64,000 nt of DNA from an uncultured Candidatus Melainabacteria bacterium (GCA_949902595.1 CATLDC010000002.1:62001-126000); one strand, 5' to 3'. Counted from the stretch's first letter, positions 51,740-59,608 are shown. The notes: generated from the letters alone by a model not told the origin. Numbers and translations: made by a program.

Positions 51740-51771
51740 TACATAAAGTTTTTCTGCGCCGAAAAATTGCC
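51740..51771 (-). promoter_or_regulatory. GCAATTTTT-N16-TATGTA promoter copy with TTGTAAA repeats
   Basis: On the minus strand GGCAATTTTT (51771-51762), 16 bases, TATGTA (51745-51740). TTGTAAAGTTTTGTAAA lies about 20 bp upstream. Confidence 0.5.
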
Positions 51772-51838
51772 TTTTGAGAGATTCAATATTTACAAAACTT
51801 TACAATATGATATAATAGTGATAAATCAAGGGAGAGAT

Positions 51839-53098
51839 ATGCCGATTATTTCGTCTGAAAAGATTTTAGAACTCGTACCGTCGCTGTTTGAGATTAACCT
51901 GAACAGCGATAAGACCGGCGTTAATATTTTTAGAAAACTTGAGAAAATGCTCATTTTTGATGAAGGGTTTATCTATTTTATAAACCCGGAAAGCTTGCAG
52001 CTAAAGTATTCTTACAAGAAACATGCAAACTACGAAGCTGAAAAAGTTTTCCCGATGTCAGGCGAGGTTAAAGAGTTTGCATTTTCTAAAGCCGGTAAAA
52101 TTACAGACGGAGAATCAAAGTTTGTTGAGACAATAGAGCTTAAGGGAAGCAGACAAAACTCCTACATCATCTCCAAGATTTCAATAAAATCAACAGTTTT
52201 CGGGCTCATTGTGCTGTCAAAACGCGAAGAAAACTTCTACACAAAGTCAGACCTTTCGGCGCTTGATGCGGCTTCCGCGGTTTTATCATATGTGCTTAAG
52301 GATTTGGAGCTTTCAAATGTGTTCAAGATTCAGCTCAAAGCCTTGAAAGACGGAATTTTAGAAAAGAATCAGGCTTACAAAACAATAAAAGAGCAGAACG
52401 AAAAGATTCTTGAGGCTGACAAGGTCAAGAACGAGTTTCTGGCAAATATTTCGCACGAGTTGCGCACCCCGCTCAATTCGATTCTCGGATTTTCGGACAT
52501 ATTGGGAGCCCGGCTTTACGGGAATTTAAACCACAAGCAGGAAGAATACGTGAACGACATAAAAATCTCTGCAACCCATCTTCTTGGAATGATTAACGAG
52601 ATTCTTGACATGTCCAAAATTGAAGCCAACGCAATGAAGATTGTAAAAAGCACTTTTTGGATAACAAGGGCGATAGACGAAGTTTCAAACATACTTATGC
52701 CGCTTGCGCAGAAAAAAAATATCACAATAAACAAGGCTCTGAACGCGGATTTTGAAGTATTTGCGGATTATCAAAAAATCCAGCAGATTCTTTATAATCT
52801 TGTGAGCAATGCAATAAAGTATTCTCCGGAAAACGACGCAATTGATATTACGGCTGTTTGCGGCGAGGACGGATTCAAGCTTGCAGTACATGACAACGGG
52901 ATTGGAATTGACAAGAAGTACCATGGCAAGATTTTTGCAAAATTTGTGCAGCTTGACAGTGCTTACACAAAGAAAGAGAGTTCAACCGGATTAGGGCTTA
53001 CGATAACAAAGGAGCTTGTCGAGCTTCACAACGGAAAAATCTCTTTAATAAGTGAGGTAAACAACGGTTCTACATTCATCGTTGATATCCCGCAATAA
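51839..53098 (+). CDS. soluble sensor histidine kinase
   Basis: A 419-aa kinase without transmembrane helices. The N-terminal part (about 1-160) looks like a GAF-type sensor; a coiled coil follows (about 160-200), then HisKA with NISHELRTPLNSILGFS (phospho-His) and HATPase with LVSNAIKYSPEN, DNGIGIDKKY and STGLGLTITKELVELH. It ends without a receiver domain, so it needs a separate regulator. The ATG at 51839 has GGGAGAG four bases upstream and a TATAAT box at 51811-51816. The next gene is a small winged-helix-like protein with its own leaderless-type start. Confidence 0.88.
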   Translation: MPIISSEKILELVPSLFEINLNSDKTGVNIFRKLEKMLIFDEGFIYFINPESLQLKYSYKKHANYEAEKVFPMSGEVKEFAFSKAGKITDGESKFVETIELKGSRQNSYIISKISIKSTVFGLIVLSKREENFYTKSDLSALDAASAVLSYVLKDLELSNVFKIQLKALKDGILEKNQAYKTIKEQNEKILEADKVKNEFLANISHELRTPLNSILGFSDILGARLYGNLNHKQEEYVNDIKISATHLLGMINEILDMSKIEANAMKIVKSTFWITRAIDEVSNILMPLAQKKNITINKALNADFEVFADYQKIQQILYNLVSNAIKYSPENDAIDITAVCGEDGFKLAVHDNGIGIDKKYHGKIFAKFVQLDSAYTKKESSTGLGLTITKELVELHNGKISLISEVNNGSTFIVDIPQ

Positions 53099-53116
53099 AT
53101 GAGTTATAATAAGTGC

Positions 53117-53431
53117 ATGAGTTCAGAAGCGGAAGATACTAGTCTAAAAATGGTCGGGCTGGAACTCATGTTCCTTACCCCTGAAAAATACAGTAATGCT
53201 GATGGTATTACTGCTGTTGAGCTTGCAAAACTAGTTAATTTGCCGGTTGAGGAAGTGAAGAAAAAGCTTCAAATCCTCAAGGACAAGAACATTGTCCGCG
53301 TCAAAGGTATCAACCCGAAGTGCTGGCTGTTTGACGAATACAACTTCCAGCGTCTTGATGATGACGACGACATTTTCCACCTGCTCTGTAATTTCGAAGA
53401 TGTGGATTTTGACAAGTATTTTACTTATTGA
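53117..53431 (+). CDS. small winged-helix-like hypothetical protein, 104 aa
   Basis: The start at 53117 is set by TATAAT six bases upstream; an ATG 18 bases earlier overlaps that box and is rejected. The middle part (ITAVELAKLVNLPVEEVKKKLQILKDKNIVRVKG) has the pattern of a winged helix-turn-helix. The tail is acidic (LDDDDDIFHLLCNFEDVDFD). No family name can be given. It overlaps the end of the convergent DUF6485 gene by 11 bp. It may act with the kinase upstream, but a DNA-binding role is only an inference. Confidence 0.6.
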   Translation: MSSEAEDTSLKMVGLELMFLTPEKYSNADGITAVELAKLVNLPVEEVKKKLQILKDKNIVRVKGINPKCWLFDEYNFQRLDDDDDIFHLLCNFEDVDFDKYFTY

Positions 53432-53627
53432 TTAATTTTGAATAGACTTCCACAAAGTATTCAATCGACCTGTTGTGCTTCAACTCTGCTGATTTAGGGA
53501 AAAAGCAGCCCGGGATTTGCCCCGCTTCTCTGTGGTGCCTAACGCATTCGCAGCAAACTCCGCGTGTTTTGCATGTTGTAGAAGAGCATGTACACTCAAG
53601 TATATTTTCGTCTTTTTTACATTCCAT
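53421..53627 (-). CDS. DUF6485-like cysteine-rich protein, 68 aa
   Basis: A small protein with a cysteine array: ECTCSSTTCKTRGVCCECVRHHREAG, then IPGCFFP. This pattern resembles the DUF6485 family, small proteins of unknown role in anaerobes; the cysteines and His pair suggest a metal or Fe-S site. The ATG at 53627 has AAGGA about ten bases upstream. It lies directly after queH, separated by a REP-like repeat. Confidence 0.75.
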   Translation of the reverse strand: MECKKDENILECTCSSTTCKTRGVCCECVRHHREAGQIPGCFFPKSAELKHNRSIEYFVEVYSKLINK

Positions 53628-53661
53628 TAATTCACATTCCTTTTCTGGTTGACACCTCACC

Positions 53662-54222
53662 CTACCCTCTCCTCAAGGAGAGGGGGTTAGTGTATTCACA
53701 TCCGCAATAATTCTGCCTGTACAAACCCAGCTCCTTTGAAAGCTTGTTCGTCTTCAAAAAACCGTCTTTTTTCTTAAAATCTATTGCCACATACTCAAGC
53801 CCGTCTGCGACCTCGTTTGCAATTTGTGTAATTCGCTCAAAGTTTTTGTGCGGGCTTATCACAAGCGAGGTCGTGAATTTTGAGATTCCAAGCTCGTGCG
53901 CTTTTTGGGCAGTCTTTCTTAGTCTTAATCTTATGCACTCATCGCAGCGTTTTCCGCGCTCCGGCTCATCTTCCAGCCCTTTTGCTGCTGCAAGAAATTC
54001 CTCATGCCGGTAATCTTCCACAACCATCTCAACCCAGTGGTACATGCAGACGATTTTCTGCGCCTCAAGCCGGCGTTCAAATTCCGCTTCTGTATCAAGG
54101 TTGGGGTTGCAGAAATACACAACAGGAGAATATCCCATCTCCTTCAACAATGAGATAGGATACCCTGAACAAATCCCGCAGCAGGCATGGATTAAGATTT
54201 TATTTTCTTGGTTTTGCTCCAT
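53662..54222 (-). CDS. queH: epoxyqueuosine reductase QueH
   Basis: A 186-aa QueH, the Fe-S-type enzyme that reduces epoxyqueuosine to queuosine in tRNA anticodon position 34. Signature Cys and loops: LIHACCGICSGYP, GKRCDECIRLRL, SPHKNFERI and the C-terminal RQNYCGCEY. After this motif the frame continues for about eight residues (TNPLSLRRG) through a repeat element before a stop, so the C-terminus is probably repeat-derived. The start overlaps the VKOR-DsbA gene by 23 bp. Confidence 0.93.
   Translation of the reverse strand: MEQNQENKILIHACCGICSGYPISLLKEMGYSPVVYFCNPNLDTEAEFERRLEAQKIVCMYHWVEMVVEDYRHEEFLAAAKGLEDEPERGKRCDECIRLRLRKTAQKAHELGISKFTTSLVISPHKNFERITQIANEVADGLEYVAIDFKKKDGFLKTNKLSKELGLYRQNYCGCEYTNPLSLRRG
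53663..53697. repeat. REP-like repeat at the end of queH
   Basis: CCCTCTCC and GGAGAGGG form a palindrome; CACCCTA and GGTTAG flank it. The queH stop codon lies within this repeat. Confidence 0.55.
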
Positions 54223-55390
54223 GTTTTATTAACACATTCCTCAATTCATAGTAAGGCATTACGCCGACAACCCGCTCCTCGTTTACGTACATGGTTGGTG
54301 TACCGTCTATACGAAGCTTGCTTGCATTATTGATTTCTGATTCGATTTCGTTGAAAGTCTCTGGAGCGTTGAAATCTTCGATAAACTTCACTTCGTTAAA
54401 CCCTAGTTTGTCCGCAAGTTTAAGCATCTGCTCCATATTTTTTGGCTGTTCTTCGTACAACAGAGAGCTCATTTCCCAGTAATTATTCTGTTTTCTTGCA
54501 GCAATCGCGCCTTTTGCCATAAAGCATGCATTCGGGTGCATATTCACACTGATATAAGGGTTGCACTCCTTGTCAAACGGATAATTGTGGTGAATAACTT
54601 TGACGTTGGAAAACTCTTTAACTGCCTGATGAAGCATTATATTATGGATGTAGCAGAGCGGGCATACGTAGTCTGAATATAGCTCAATAACAACATCAGC
54701 TTTCTCGTCACCGAGTGTATTGCCCTTAACACGATACGGATTGTATTTGATATCTCTGTATTTAAGAATAGATTTCTGCTTCTTGATATGCGGAACAAAG
54801 TTGTAGGTCATGCCTGTGTAGCACAAGAACGATGTTGCAAGGATTACGAGCACAACAAAGGTCTTTGTGTACTGTTTTGCACCGGCAATAAAGTCAATCA
54901 CTGTTGTCTTAAAGCTTTCCACGATGTTGCCGATTTTACCCGAAGATGCCACGAGTGCAATTGCAAGGTCGATAAAATAGGTTATCACGCAAAGAAGGCA
55001 GAGTTTGTTTATCTTGAACAAGCTCAGGCCAGCAAGCACCATTGAGACCGCGAAAGCAACCGTTCCCATCACTGTAATATACGACATCGGGTTTTTAAAC
55101 ACTTCCAGAAATTTAAGGAATTTGAGTTGTTTGAGTTTATCCACGACTGTCAGGAACATCACAGTGATATAAAAGAGCATGCCCCAATAAGCGAGCGGAA
55201 TGCCCCAGAACTGCGAGACAGTTGATTTTGCTGCGCCGTCGCAGTCAATAAATTCGTTTATTGAGCAGAAGCTTGGAAGCGCGTATTTTTCGTAGTTTGC
55301 GACATAATAAATCATTGCCAGTTTTATTGTAAGCGCAAGACCGGCAATTGCTAGAATCTGTATAGCTAATTTTTTCTTATCAATATTCAT
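54200..55390 (-). CDS. VKOR-DsbA fusion protein, disulfide bond formation
   Basis: A 396-aa two-domain membrane protein. The N-terminal part (about 1-150) is a vitamin K epoxide reductase homologue: SFCSINEFIDCDGAAKS holds the loop cysteines and NKLCLLCVITYF the active CxxC, with four or five membrane helices. A further helix (about 175-195) leads to a thioredoxin/DsbA-like domain outside the membrane, with CPLC in YSDYVCPLCYIHN and the cis-proline in GTPTMYV. The fusion would oxidise exported proteins without separate DsbA and DsbB. Fusions of VKOR with a thioredoxin fold are known in cyanobacteria. GGAG precedes the ATG. Confidence 0.92.
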   Translation of the reverse strand: MNIDKKKLAIQILAIAGLALTIKLAMIYYVANYEKYALPSFCSINEFIDCDGAAKSTVSQFWGIPLAYWGMLFYITVMFLTVVDKLKQLKFLKFLEVFKNPMSYITVMGTVAFAVSMVLAGLSLFKINKLCLLCVITYFIDLAIALVASSGKIGNIVESFKTTVIDFIAGAKQYTKTFVVLVILATSFLCYTGMTYNFVPHIKKQKSILKYRDIKYNPYRVKGNTLGDEKADVVIELYSDYVCPLCYIHNIMLHQAVKEFSNVKVIHHNYPFDKECNPYISVNMHPNACFMAKGAIAARKQNNYWEMSSLLYEEQPKNMEQMLKLADKLGFNEVKFIEDFNAPETFNEIESEINNASKLRIDGTPTMYVNEERVVGVMPYYELRNVLIKHGAKPRK

Positions 55391-55439
55391 AAAACTCCAC
55401 TCCCGTCTAGTCTATATTACTAATTCTAGTATATAATAA

Positions 55440-55670
55440 TATTTTTTCAATGATACTTATACCGGGGTGAAGTAGCCGTCAGGTTTTAGCCCGACAGGGC
55501 TATATGAATCAGCTCTAAAATGTTTATTAAAGTCAAGAACAAAATCATACATTCTAATGATTTTATTTAAAAAATATACTGCTAATATATATCTATACTC
55601 CTTAAAAAACGACGATACACATATCCCTAATCAACAGCTATGCACGATAAAAAGTTCATAGCTTTTTTTT
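55440..55670 (+). ncRNA. candidate transcript ending in a terminator, no open frame
   Basis: A TATAAT stretch at 55432-55437 could start a plus-strand RNA. It contains a TAGCCC/GGGCTA hairpin (near 55486-55502) and ends at AGCTATG (55636-55642)/CATAGCT (55657-55663) followed by eight T. No frame with a ribosome site is seen, and nothing else explains the terminator. This accounts for most of the 370-bp gap; the rest is AT-rich without recognisable features. Confidence 0.3.
55636..55670 (+). terminator. rho-independent terminator
   Basis: AGCTATG/CATAGCT stem with a 14-base loop and eight T. On this strand no gene lies upstream between 55390 and here. Confidence 0.65.
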
Positions 55671-55761
55671 GTGGGGGTAAATGTAAAATTAGCTGGATTT
55701 GTACCTACAAAATAGACGACAAGGTGGGAGGGAGATTTAAGGAAAAAATCCACGCAAAAAA

Positions 55762-56058
55762 CTACTCATCTAGTAACTTAAAATCATCTCCAAGATTTTC
55801 TTCTAATTGTTTAGCAAAATCTGAGAATTTGATTCCGGCTGCTTCTGCGATTTTCCATGCTGTTAATAAACTGCAATCAACAATCCCTTTTTCAATCTTA
55901 CTTAAATTTCCGCGGTCGATATCGTATTCATCAGCAAATTTTCTTTGAGAAACTCCCGTTATTTTACGGCATTTCTCAAAAATCTTTCCAGCTTCGATTT
56001 TAAATATCACAGATTTTTTATTTTCTGGTTGCATATTTACATGCATACCTGTTATCAT
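55762..56058 (-). CDS. XRE-family helix-turn-helix regulator, 98 aa
   Basis: A Cro/C1-type HTH in the middle: FEKCRKITGVSQRKFADEYDIDRGNLSKIEKGIVD (about residues 28-62), with VSQRKFADEYD as helix 2 and RGNLSKIEKG as recognition helix. The tail (about 70-98) is short and acidic and may form the dimer contact. The start is uncertain (56058 or Met6 at 56043). It stands alone beside a gene remnant and a tRNA gene, a typical setting for leftovers of an integrated element. Its target is unknown. Confidence 0.75.
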   Translation of the reverse strand: MITGMHVNMQPENKKSVIFKIEAGKIFEKCRKITGVSQRKFADEYDIDRGNLSKIEKGIVDCSLLTAWKIAEAAGIKFSDFAKQLEENLGDDFKLLDE

Positions 56059-56131
56059 TTTAGGAGGTTCTGTAAAAAACCTGCCAGCATAAAGGAAAAT
56101 ATGAATTTTTATTTTTATCTTTAGCCAACTA

Positions 56132-56221
56132 AACGCCGACGCAGCCGGATTAATTTACACAAACGCGAGTTATCCGATTGCTGCAACCGGCGCAAAAGTT
56201 GTAACAGTATACGGAGAGTAA
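56132..56221 (+). pseudogene. orphan 3' end of a lost gene
   Basis: An in-frame stretch of 29 codons (starting NADAAGLIYTNASYP and ending VVTVYGE before TAA) has clear coding character (GC-rich third positions, no stop) but no start codon or ribosome site; the preceding bases are AT-rich and out of frame. It is followed by a GGGCGAT/ATCGCCC hairpin like a native terminator. It looks like the tail of a gene whose 5' part was deleted. Confidence 0.45.
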
Positions 56222-56228
56222 AATTAAA

Positions 56229-56244
56229 GGGCGATAAATCGCCC
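56229..56244 (+). terminator. hairpin after the gene remnant
   Basis: GGGCGAT/ATCGCCC with a short loop and TTCCCC after it; probably the original end of the lost gene. Confidence 0.4.
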
Positions 56245-56341
56245 TTCCCCCTCCTCCTTCCCCACCCAGACTATTTTCTCCCCATCCCGCGTCTTCGCTC
56301 TTGCAAAATTTGTATGTTTAAGTTATTATTGATTCTGTTAC

Positions 56342-56412
56342 GGCGACATGGCCAAGTGGTAAGGCAGAAGCCTGCAAAGCTTTTACCCCCGGTTCGAATC
56401 CGGGTGTCGCCT
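56342..56412 (+). tRNA. tRNA-Cys (anticodon GCA)
   Basis: Acceptor arms GGCGACA/TGTCGCC, D arm with AAGTGGTAAGG, anticodon arm GAAGC-CTGCAAA-GCTTT with GCA in the loop, and the T arm CCCGG-TTCGAAT-CCGGG. The discriminator base is T (U), as expected for tRNA-Cys; CCA is not encoded. Seven T directly follow as terminator. dnaA begins 37 bp downstream. Confidence 0.95.
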
Positions 56413-56448
56413 TTTTTTATTTGGAAGACAATCACAAATCAGAGTTGC

Positions 56449-57834
56449 ATGGAAAATATTGAGTTAAAACGCTTTTGGGAGCAAGTTAAGGAAGAATTAA
56501 TAGGGGTTTTGCCGGAAAATGTGCACCCCTGGATTTACCCGCTTGAAGCCTCCGGATTCGATAAGGGCGTTCTAACCGTTGTCACCGGCCAGATGATGGG
56601 CCGGGATTTGCTCCGTCGCAAGCACTCCGCCCAGATGAACGAGGTGCTCAAAAAAATCACCTCTGATTCCAACGCCAGATTTGTTATCATCTACGACGAA
56701 AACGCTGCAAGGACTCTCAAAAAAGAGACCGAAAAAATCCAGAAAAAAGCGTCGGAAAAAGACCTAAAAGAACAGGCAATGGAAAATCTCAGCAACATGC
56801 AATCCGCTTCCAACCTGAATCTTAAGTACAAGTTTGAAAACTTCGTTGTGGGCGAAAACAGCAAGTTTGCTTACGCGACCTCAATGGCAGTTGCAAAGCA
56901 GCCCGCGCAGAAGTACAACCCGCTATTTATTTACGGCAACTCCGGGCTCGGAAAAACCCATCTCATGCAGGCTATCGGGCATTACACAATTTTCAACAAC
57001 CCGAAATTGAGGGTCAAGTACACAAAAACAGAGGACTACATCAACGACTACATCTCAAACAGCCGCAAAACAAACAACACGGTTGAAAACATGTCCAAGT
57101 TTAACAAGAAATACACCAACATTGACATAATTCTAATCGACGACATCCAGTTCATTGAATCAAAAATCAAAACAATGGACAATCTGCAATACACCTTTGA
57201 CAGTCTGTACAACAAGGGCAAGCAGATTGTAATAACTTCTGACAGGCTTCCAAAAGACATTCCGACCCTCACAGCAGCGCTCTGTTCCAGATTTGAGATG
57301 GGGTTGATGGTGGAACTTACCCCGCCGGATTCAGAAACAAGGTTTGAGATTATAAAGAAGCTCGCAGTTGAAGCTGACGTTGTCCATGAAGACGAGGCTT
57401 TGAAATACATTGCGCGCCATTTCAAGAACAATGTTAGGGAGCTTGAAGGTGCGTTCACGAAGGTTTGCGCGTATGCAGAGATTACAGAAGAGCCTTTAAC
57501 GCTTGAGCTTGCAAAAAATGTGCTCAAGTGCAAGGAAGAAGTTGAGCCGATTGATTTTGAAAAAATTGCCATGGTAACCGCGAGCTATTATGATGTTGAT
57601 ATAAATGATATTACGGGGACCGCAAGAGGTCAGAAAGTCTCCATGGCAAGGCATATTTCTATTTATTTGTGCAGGGAAATTACGAACCAGAGTTTTGTAA
57701 GCATTGCGGAGTTTTACGACAAAAAGCACACCACGATTATGTTTGCTTACGAAAAAATCAAGAAAGAATTAAACACTAACAGAGAAATATCAACTGCCCT
57801 TCGGGAGATTAAAATGGCATTAAAAGTTTTATAG
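56449..57834 (+). CDS. dnaA: chromosomal replication initiator protein DnaA
   Basis: A 461-aa DnaA. Domain I (about 1-90) starts FWEQVKEELIGVLPENVHPW; a Lys/Glu-rich linker follows. The AAA+ domain has Walker A YGNSGLGKTHLMQ (about 165-177), Walker B IILIDDIQF and sensor region SRFEMGL. Domain IV contains GTARGQKVSMARHISIYL; the box that normally reads GGRDHTTV reads YDKKHTTI, so DNA contacts may differ from the classical TTATCCACA rule. The ATG at 56449 is chosen because any earlier start would run through tRNA-Cys. dnaN is not next to it, and no cluster of DnaA boxes is seen. Confidence 0.93.
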   Translation: MENIELKRFWEQVKEELIGVLPENVHPWIYPLEASGFDKGVLTVVTGQMMGRDLLRRKHSAQMNEVLKKITSDSNARFVIIYDENAARTLKKETEKIQKKASEKDLKEQAMENLSNMQSASNLNLKYKFENFVVGENSKFAYATSMAVAKQPAQKYNPLFIYGNSGLGKTHLMQAIGHYTIFNNPKLRVKYTKTEDYINDYISNSRKTNNTVENMSKFNKKYTNIDIILIDDIQFIESKIKTMDNLQYTFDSLYNKGKQIVITSDRLPKDIPTLTAALCSRFEMGLMVELTPPDSETRFEIIKKLAVEADVVHEDEALKYIARHFKNNVRELEGAFTKVCAYAEITEEPLTLELAKNVLKCKEEVEPIDFEKIAMVTASYYDVDINDITGTARGQKVSMARHISIYLCREITNQSFVSIAEFYDKKHTTIMFAYEKIKKELNTNREISTALREIKMALKVL

Positions 57835-57911
57835 CCAATCCGGCACTCGTCATTGCATAAATTTTATGATACATAATAATATGTAGGGATGAAATTCTTA
57901 ACGGAGCGATT

Positions 57912-58943
57912 ATGTTAGATAATATAAAATATTTAGTGTGTCTAAAATCTGTAGATAAGCATATTGCAGACAAAAACTTTGACCTTGCTCTGGAGAAACT
58001 GAATTTCCTTATAAGAGAAGAGTACAAACCGTCTGAAACCTTCCTCAAGCGCGGGCAGCTCTGCCACAAGTTGTTAATGCTTGATGACGCGTATTCTGAT
58101 TTTACTTACATAATAACCCACTGTGCAAACAAGGAAAAAGCTTATTTTGAAAGGCTTTTCCTCAACTTTGAAATCTCAAATTTTTACGAAGCGCTTCTTG
58201 ATGCAAACGTGATTCTCGGGTGGGATGAGGACAATTTTGATGTGAAGCGGATAAAATTCCTGTCACTCGTGTATTCAAGCCAGGAAAACATCGCAAAAGA
58301 TTACATTCTGGACATTTTCGAGTTAAACAAGTACAAAACAATCCAATTCCTGTTCAAGGAAGTGGCACTCGTGCTTGCAGCGGATGAGCTTGCAAAAGGG
58401 CTCAAGCTTCTGAACGTCATTGATTTGATTGACAAAGACAACCCGATAAAGCTTTTGAAAGAGGCGAGCATTTACGGGCTTGCAAACCAGCCGGAGAAGC
58501 AGAACGAGATTTTGCGCAGGATAGAATCTGTTTTCCCGAAGTATTTTATTTCGCATTTCAGATTCACAGATATGTACACTGACAAGGATTTGATGGAAAT
58601 CTGCTTCCTTCTTGAGCTTTCGATTTTTGACAAACAGAATCTGTTTTCTTACCCGATGAAGATTCTGGAGGGCTATAAGAACCATATTGAGGGTCATATA
58701 ATTGATTCAAAAGAGTGCTTTGAATCAGCAATCAAGATTAATCCGAACAAGCCTGAGGCTTACGTGCTTCTTGCCCAGACTTTGCAGCTCATGTCAGGCT
58801 ACGACAACCCTGAATACAAGCATGATGCAGAAGCGAACTACAAGACAGCGATGGAAATCTACCGCCGCGAGAGCCTAACAGACAAGGCAGAAGAAATGAA
58901 GCGCCAGCTGAAGCATTTGAACTCTAATCTTCTTCTAAGGTAG
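57912..58943 (+). CDS. TPR-repeat protein, 343 aa
   Basis: A helical repeat protein without signal peptide. TPR-like pairs are visible at about residues 16-50 (ADKNFDLALEKLNFLIRE), 50-85 and, most clearly, 262-300 (SKECFESAIKINPNKPEAYVLLAQTLQ). Such scaffolds mediate protein contacts; the partner is unknown. GGAG precedes the ATG. It lies 77 bp after dnaA on the same strand and may be read with it. Confidence 0.75.
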   Translation: MLDNIKYLVCLKSVDKHIADKNFDLALEKLNFLIREEYKPSETFLKRGQLCHKLLMLDDAYSDFTYIITHCANKEKAYFERLFLNFEISNFYEALLDANVILGWDEDNFDVKRIKFLSLVYSSQENIAKDYILDIFELNKYKTIQFLFKEVALVLAADELAKGLKLLNVIDLIDKDNPIKLLKEASIYGLANQPEKQNEILRRIESVFPKYFISHFRFTDMYTDKDLMEICFLLELSIFDKQNLFSYPMKILEGYKNHIEGHIIDSKECFESAIKINPNKPEAYVLLAQTLQLMSGYDNPEYKHDAEANYKTAMEIYRRESLTDKAEEMKRQLKHLNSNLLLR

Positions 58944-58985
58944 GCGCACTTCCCCTCTACATCGGGAGAGGGCGCATCCGTTCGC
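58944..58985. repeat. REP-like repeat after the TPR gene
   Basis: CTTCCCCTCTACATCGGGAGAGGG resembles the other CTCTCC/GGGAGAGG units of the window, directly after the stop codon. Confidence 0.45.
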
Positions 58986-58994
58986 GAGACCGCA

Positions 58995-59513
58995 TTATAA
59001 TGTTTTCGATGATAAATTGCGGAATAACACTTTAAAAAAGTTTGGTCTAATAGGTTTATCATCAACAGTATAGATCATACTTGCTAAAAATCTTTCGAAG
59101 CCGGAACCAAAGCGACTGTAATAGGAATCATGTGCTTTTTCAGAAACCTTAAAATACTCATCTATAGCTAAATCTTGATCTCTAGCACTATATCCCAATT
59201 CAACACCTTTAGATTTAATAACCCCATTAGTTAAATTATTATAATGTTTAAAGGGTTCTATTCTTGATTCAGGAGAATTTGAATAATAATGTTTTGTTAT
59301 AAGAATTTCTTCAACGTTTTTTGTTTTCTTTCCGAAATCTGCTTGAACTCTATCAAACCAAGAAACAACATCTCCATTGTAATGTACCTGTTTTTCAGGT
59401 CTTATCATCGTAAGTTTTAAGGGGGAAGATGATTTAGGATTTTTTAATAAATGATACCCCTGAAGTCTCTTACCTATAGCATAGGTTGCTAATTTCAATT
59501 TTTGTATCTGCAT
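58995..59513 (-). CDS. AT-rich hypothetical protein, 172 aa
   Basis: No family recognised. A basic N-terminus (MQIQKLKLATYAIGKRLQGYHLL) is followed by a polar middle part rich in Tyr, Asn and Ser and a C-terminal SRFGSGFERFLASMIYTVDD. AAGGAG precedes the ATG. The base composition is clearly more AT-rich than the neighbouring TPR and nadE genes, as is the divergent gene next to it; both may have been acquired together. Confidence 0.6.
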   Translation of the reverse strand: MQIQKLKLATYAIGKRLQGYHLLKNPKSSSPLKLTMIRPEKQVHYNGDVVSWFDRVQADFGKKTKNVEEILITKHYYSNSPESRIEPFKHYNNLTNGVIKSKGVELGYSARDQDLAIDEYFKVSEKAHDSYYSRFGSGFERFLASMIYTVDDKPIRPNFFKVLFRNLSSKTL

Positions 59514-59608
59514 AAATACTCCTTATCTCTTGGTATAAGATTATCATAAAATCCGTAATAAAACATGTAATATTGCAAAGTTTATTTTTTTTGTTTTTAA
59601 TAACATTT

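Noticed and set aside
55640-55948. Plus-strand 102-codon frame opposite the XRE gene
   Set aside because: It is antisense to a clear HTH protein, starts within a terminator hairpin and has no ribosome site.
56314-56448. An in-frame N-terminal extension of dnaA by 45 codons
   Set aside because: It runs straight through the tRNA-Cys gene; the DnaA domain I start and spacing favour the ATG at 56449.
59573-59608. Signal peptide on the AT-rich 59.6-kb protein
   Set aside because: The hydrophobic stretch depends on an upstream ATG without a ribosome site; the sequence is only AT-rich leader translated as Phe/Leu.
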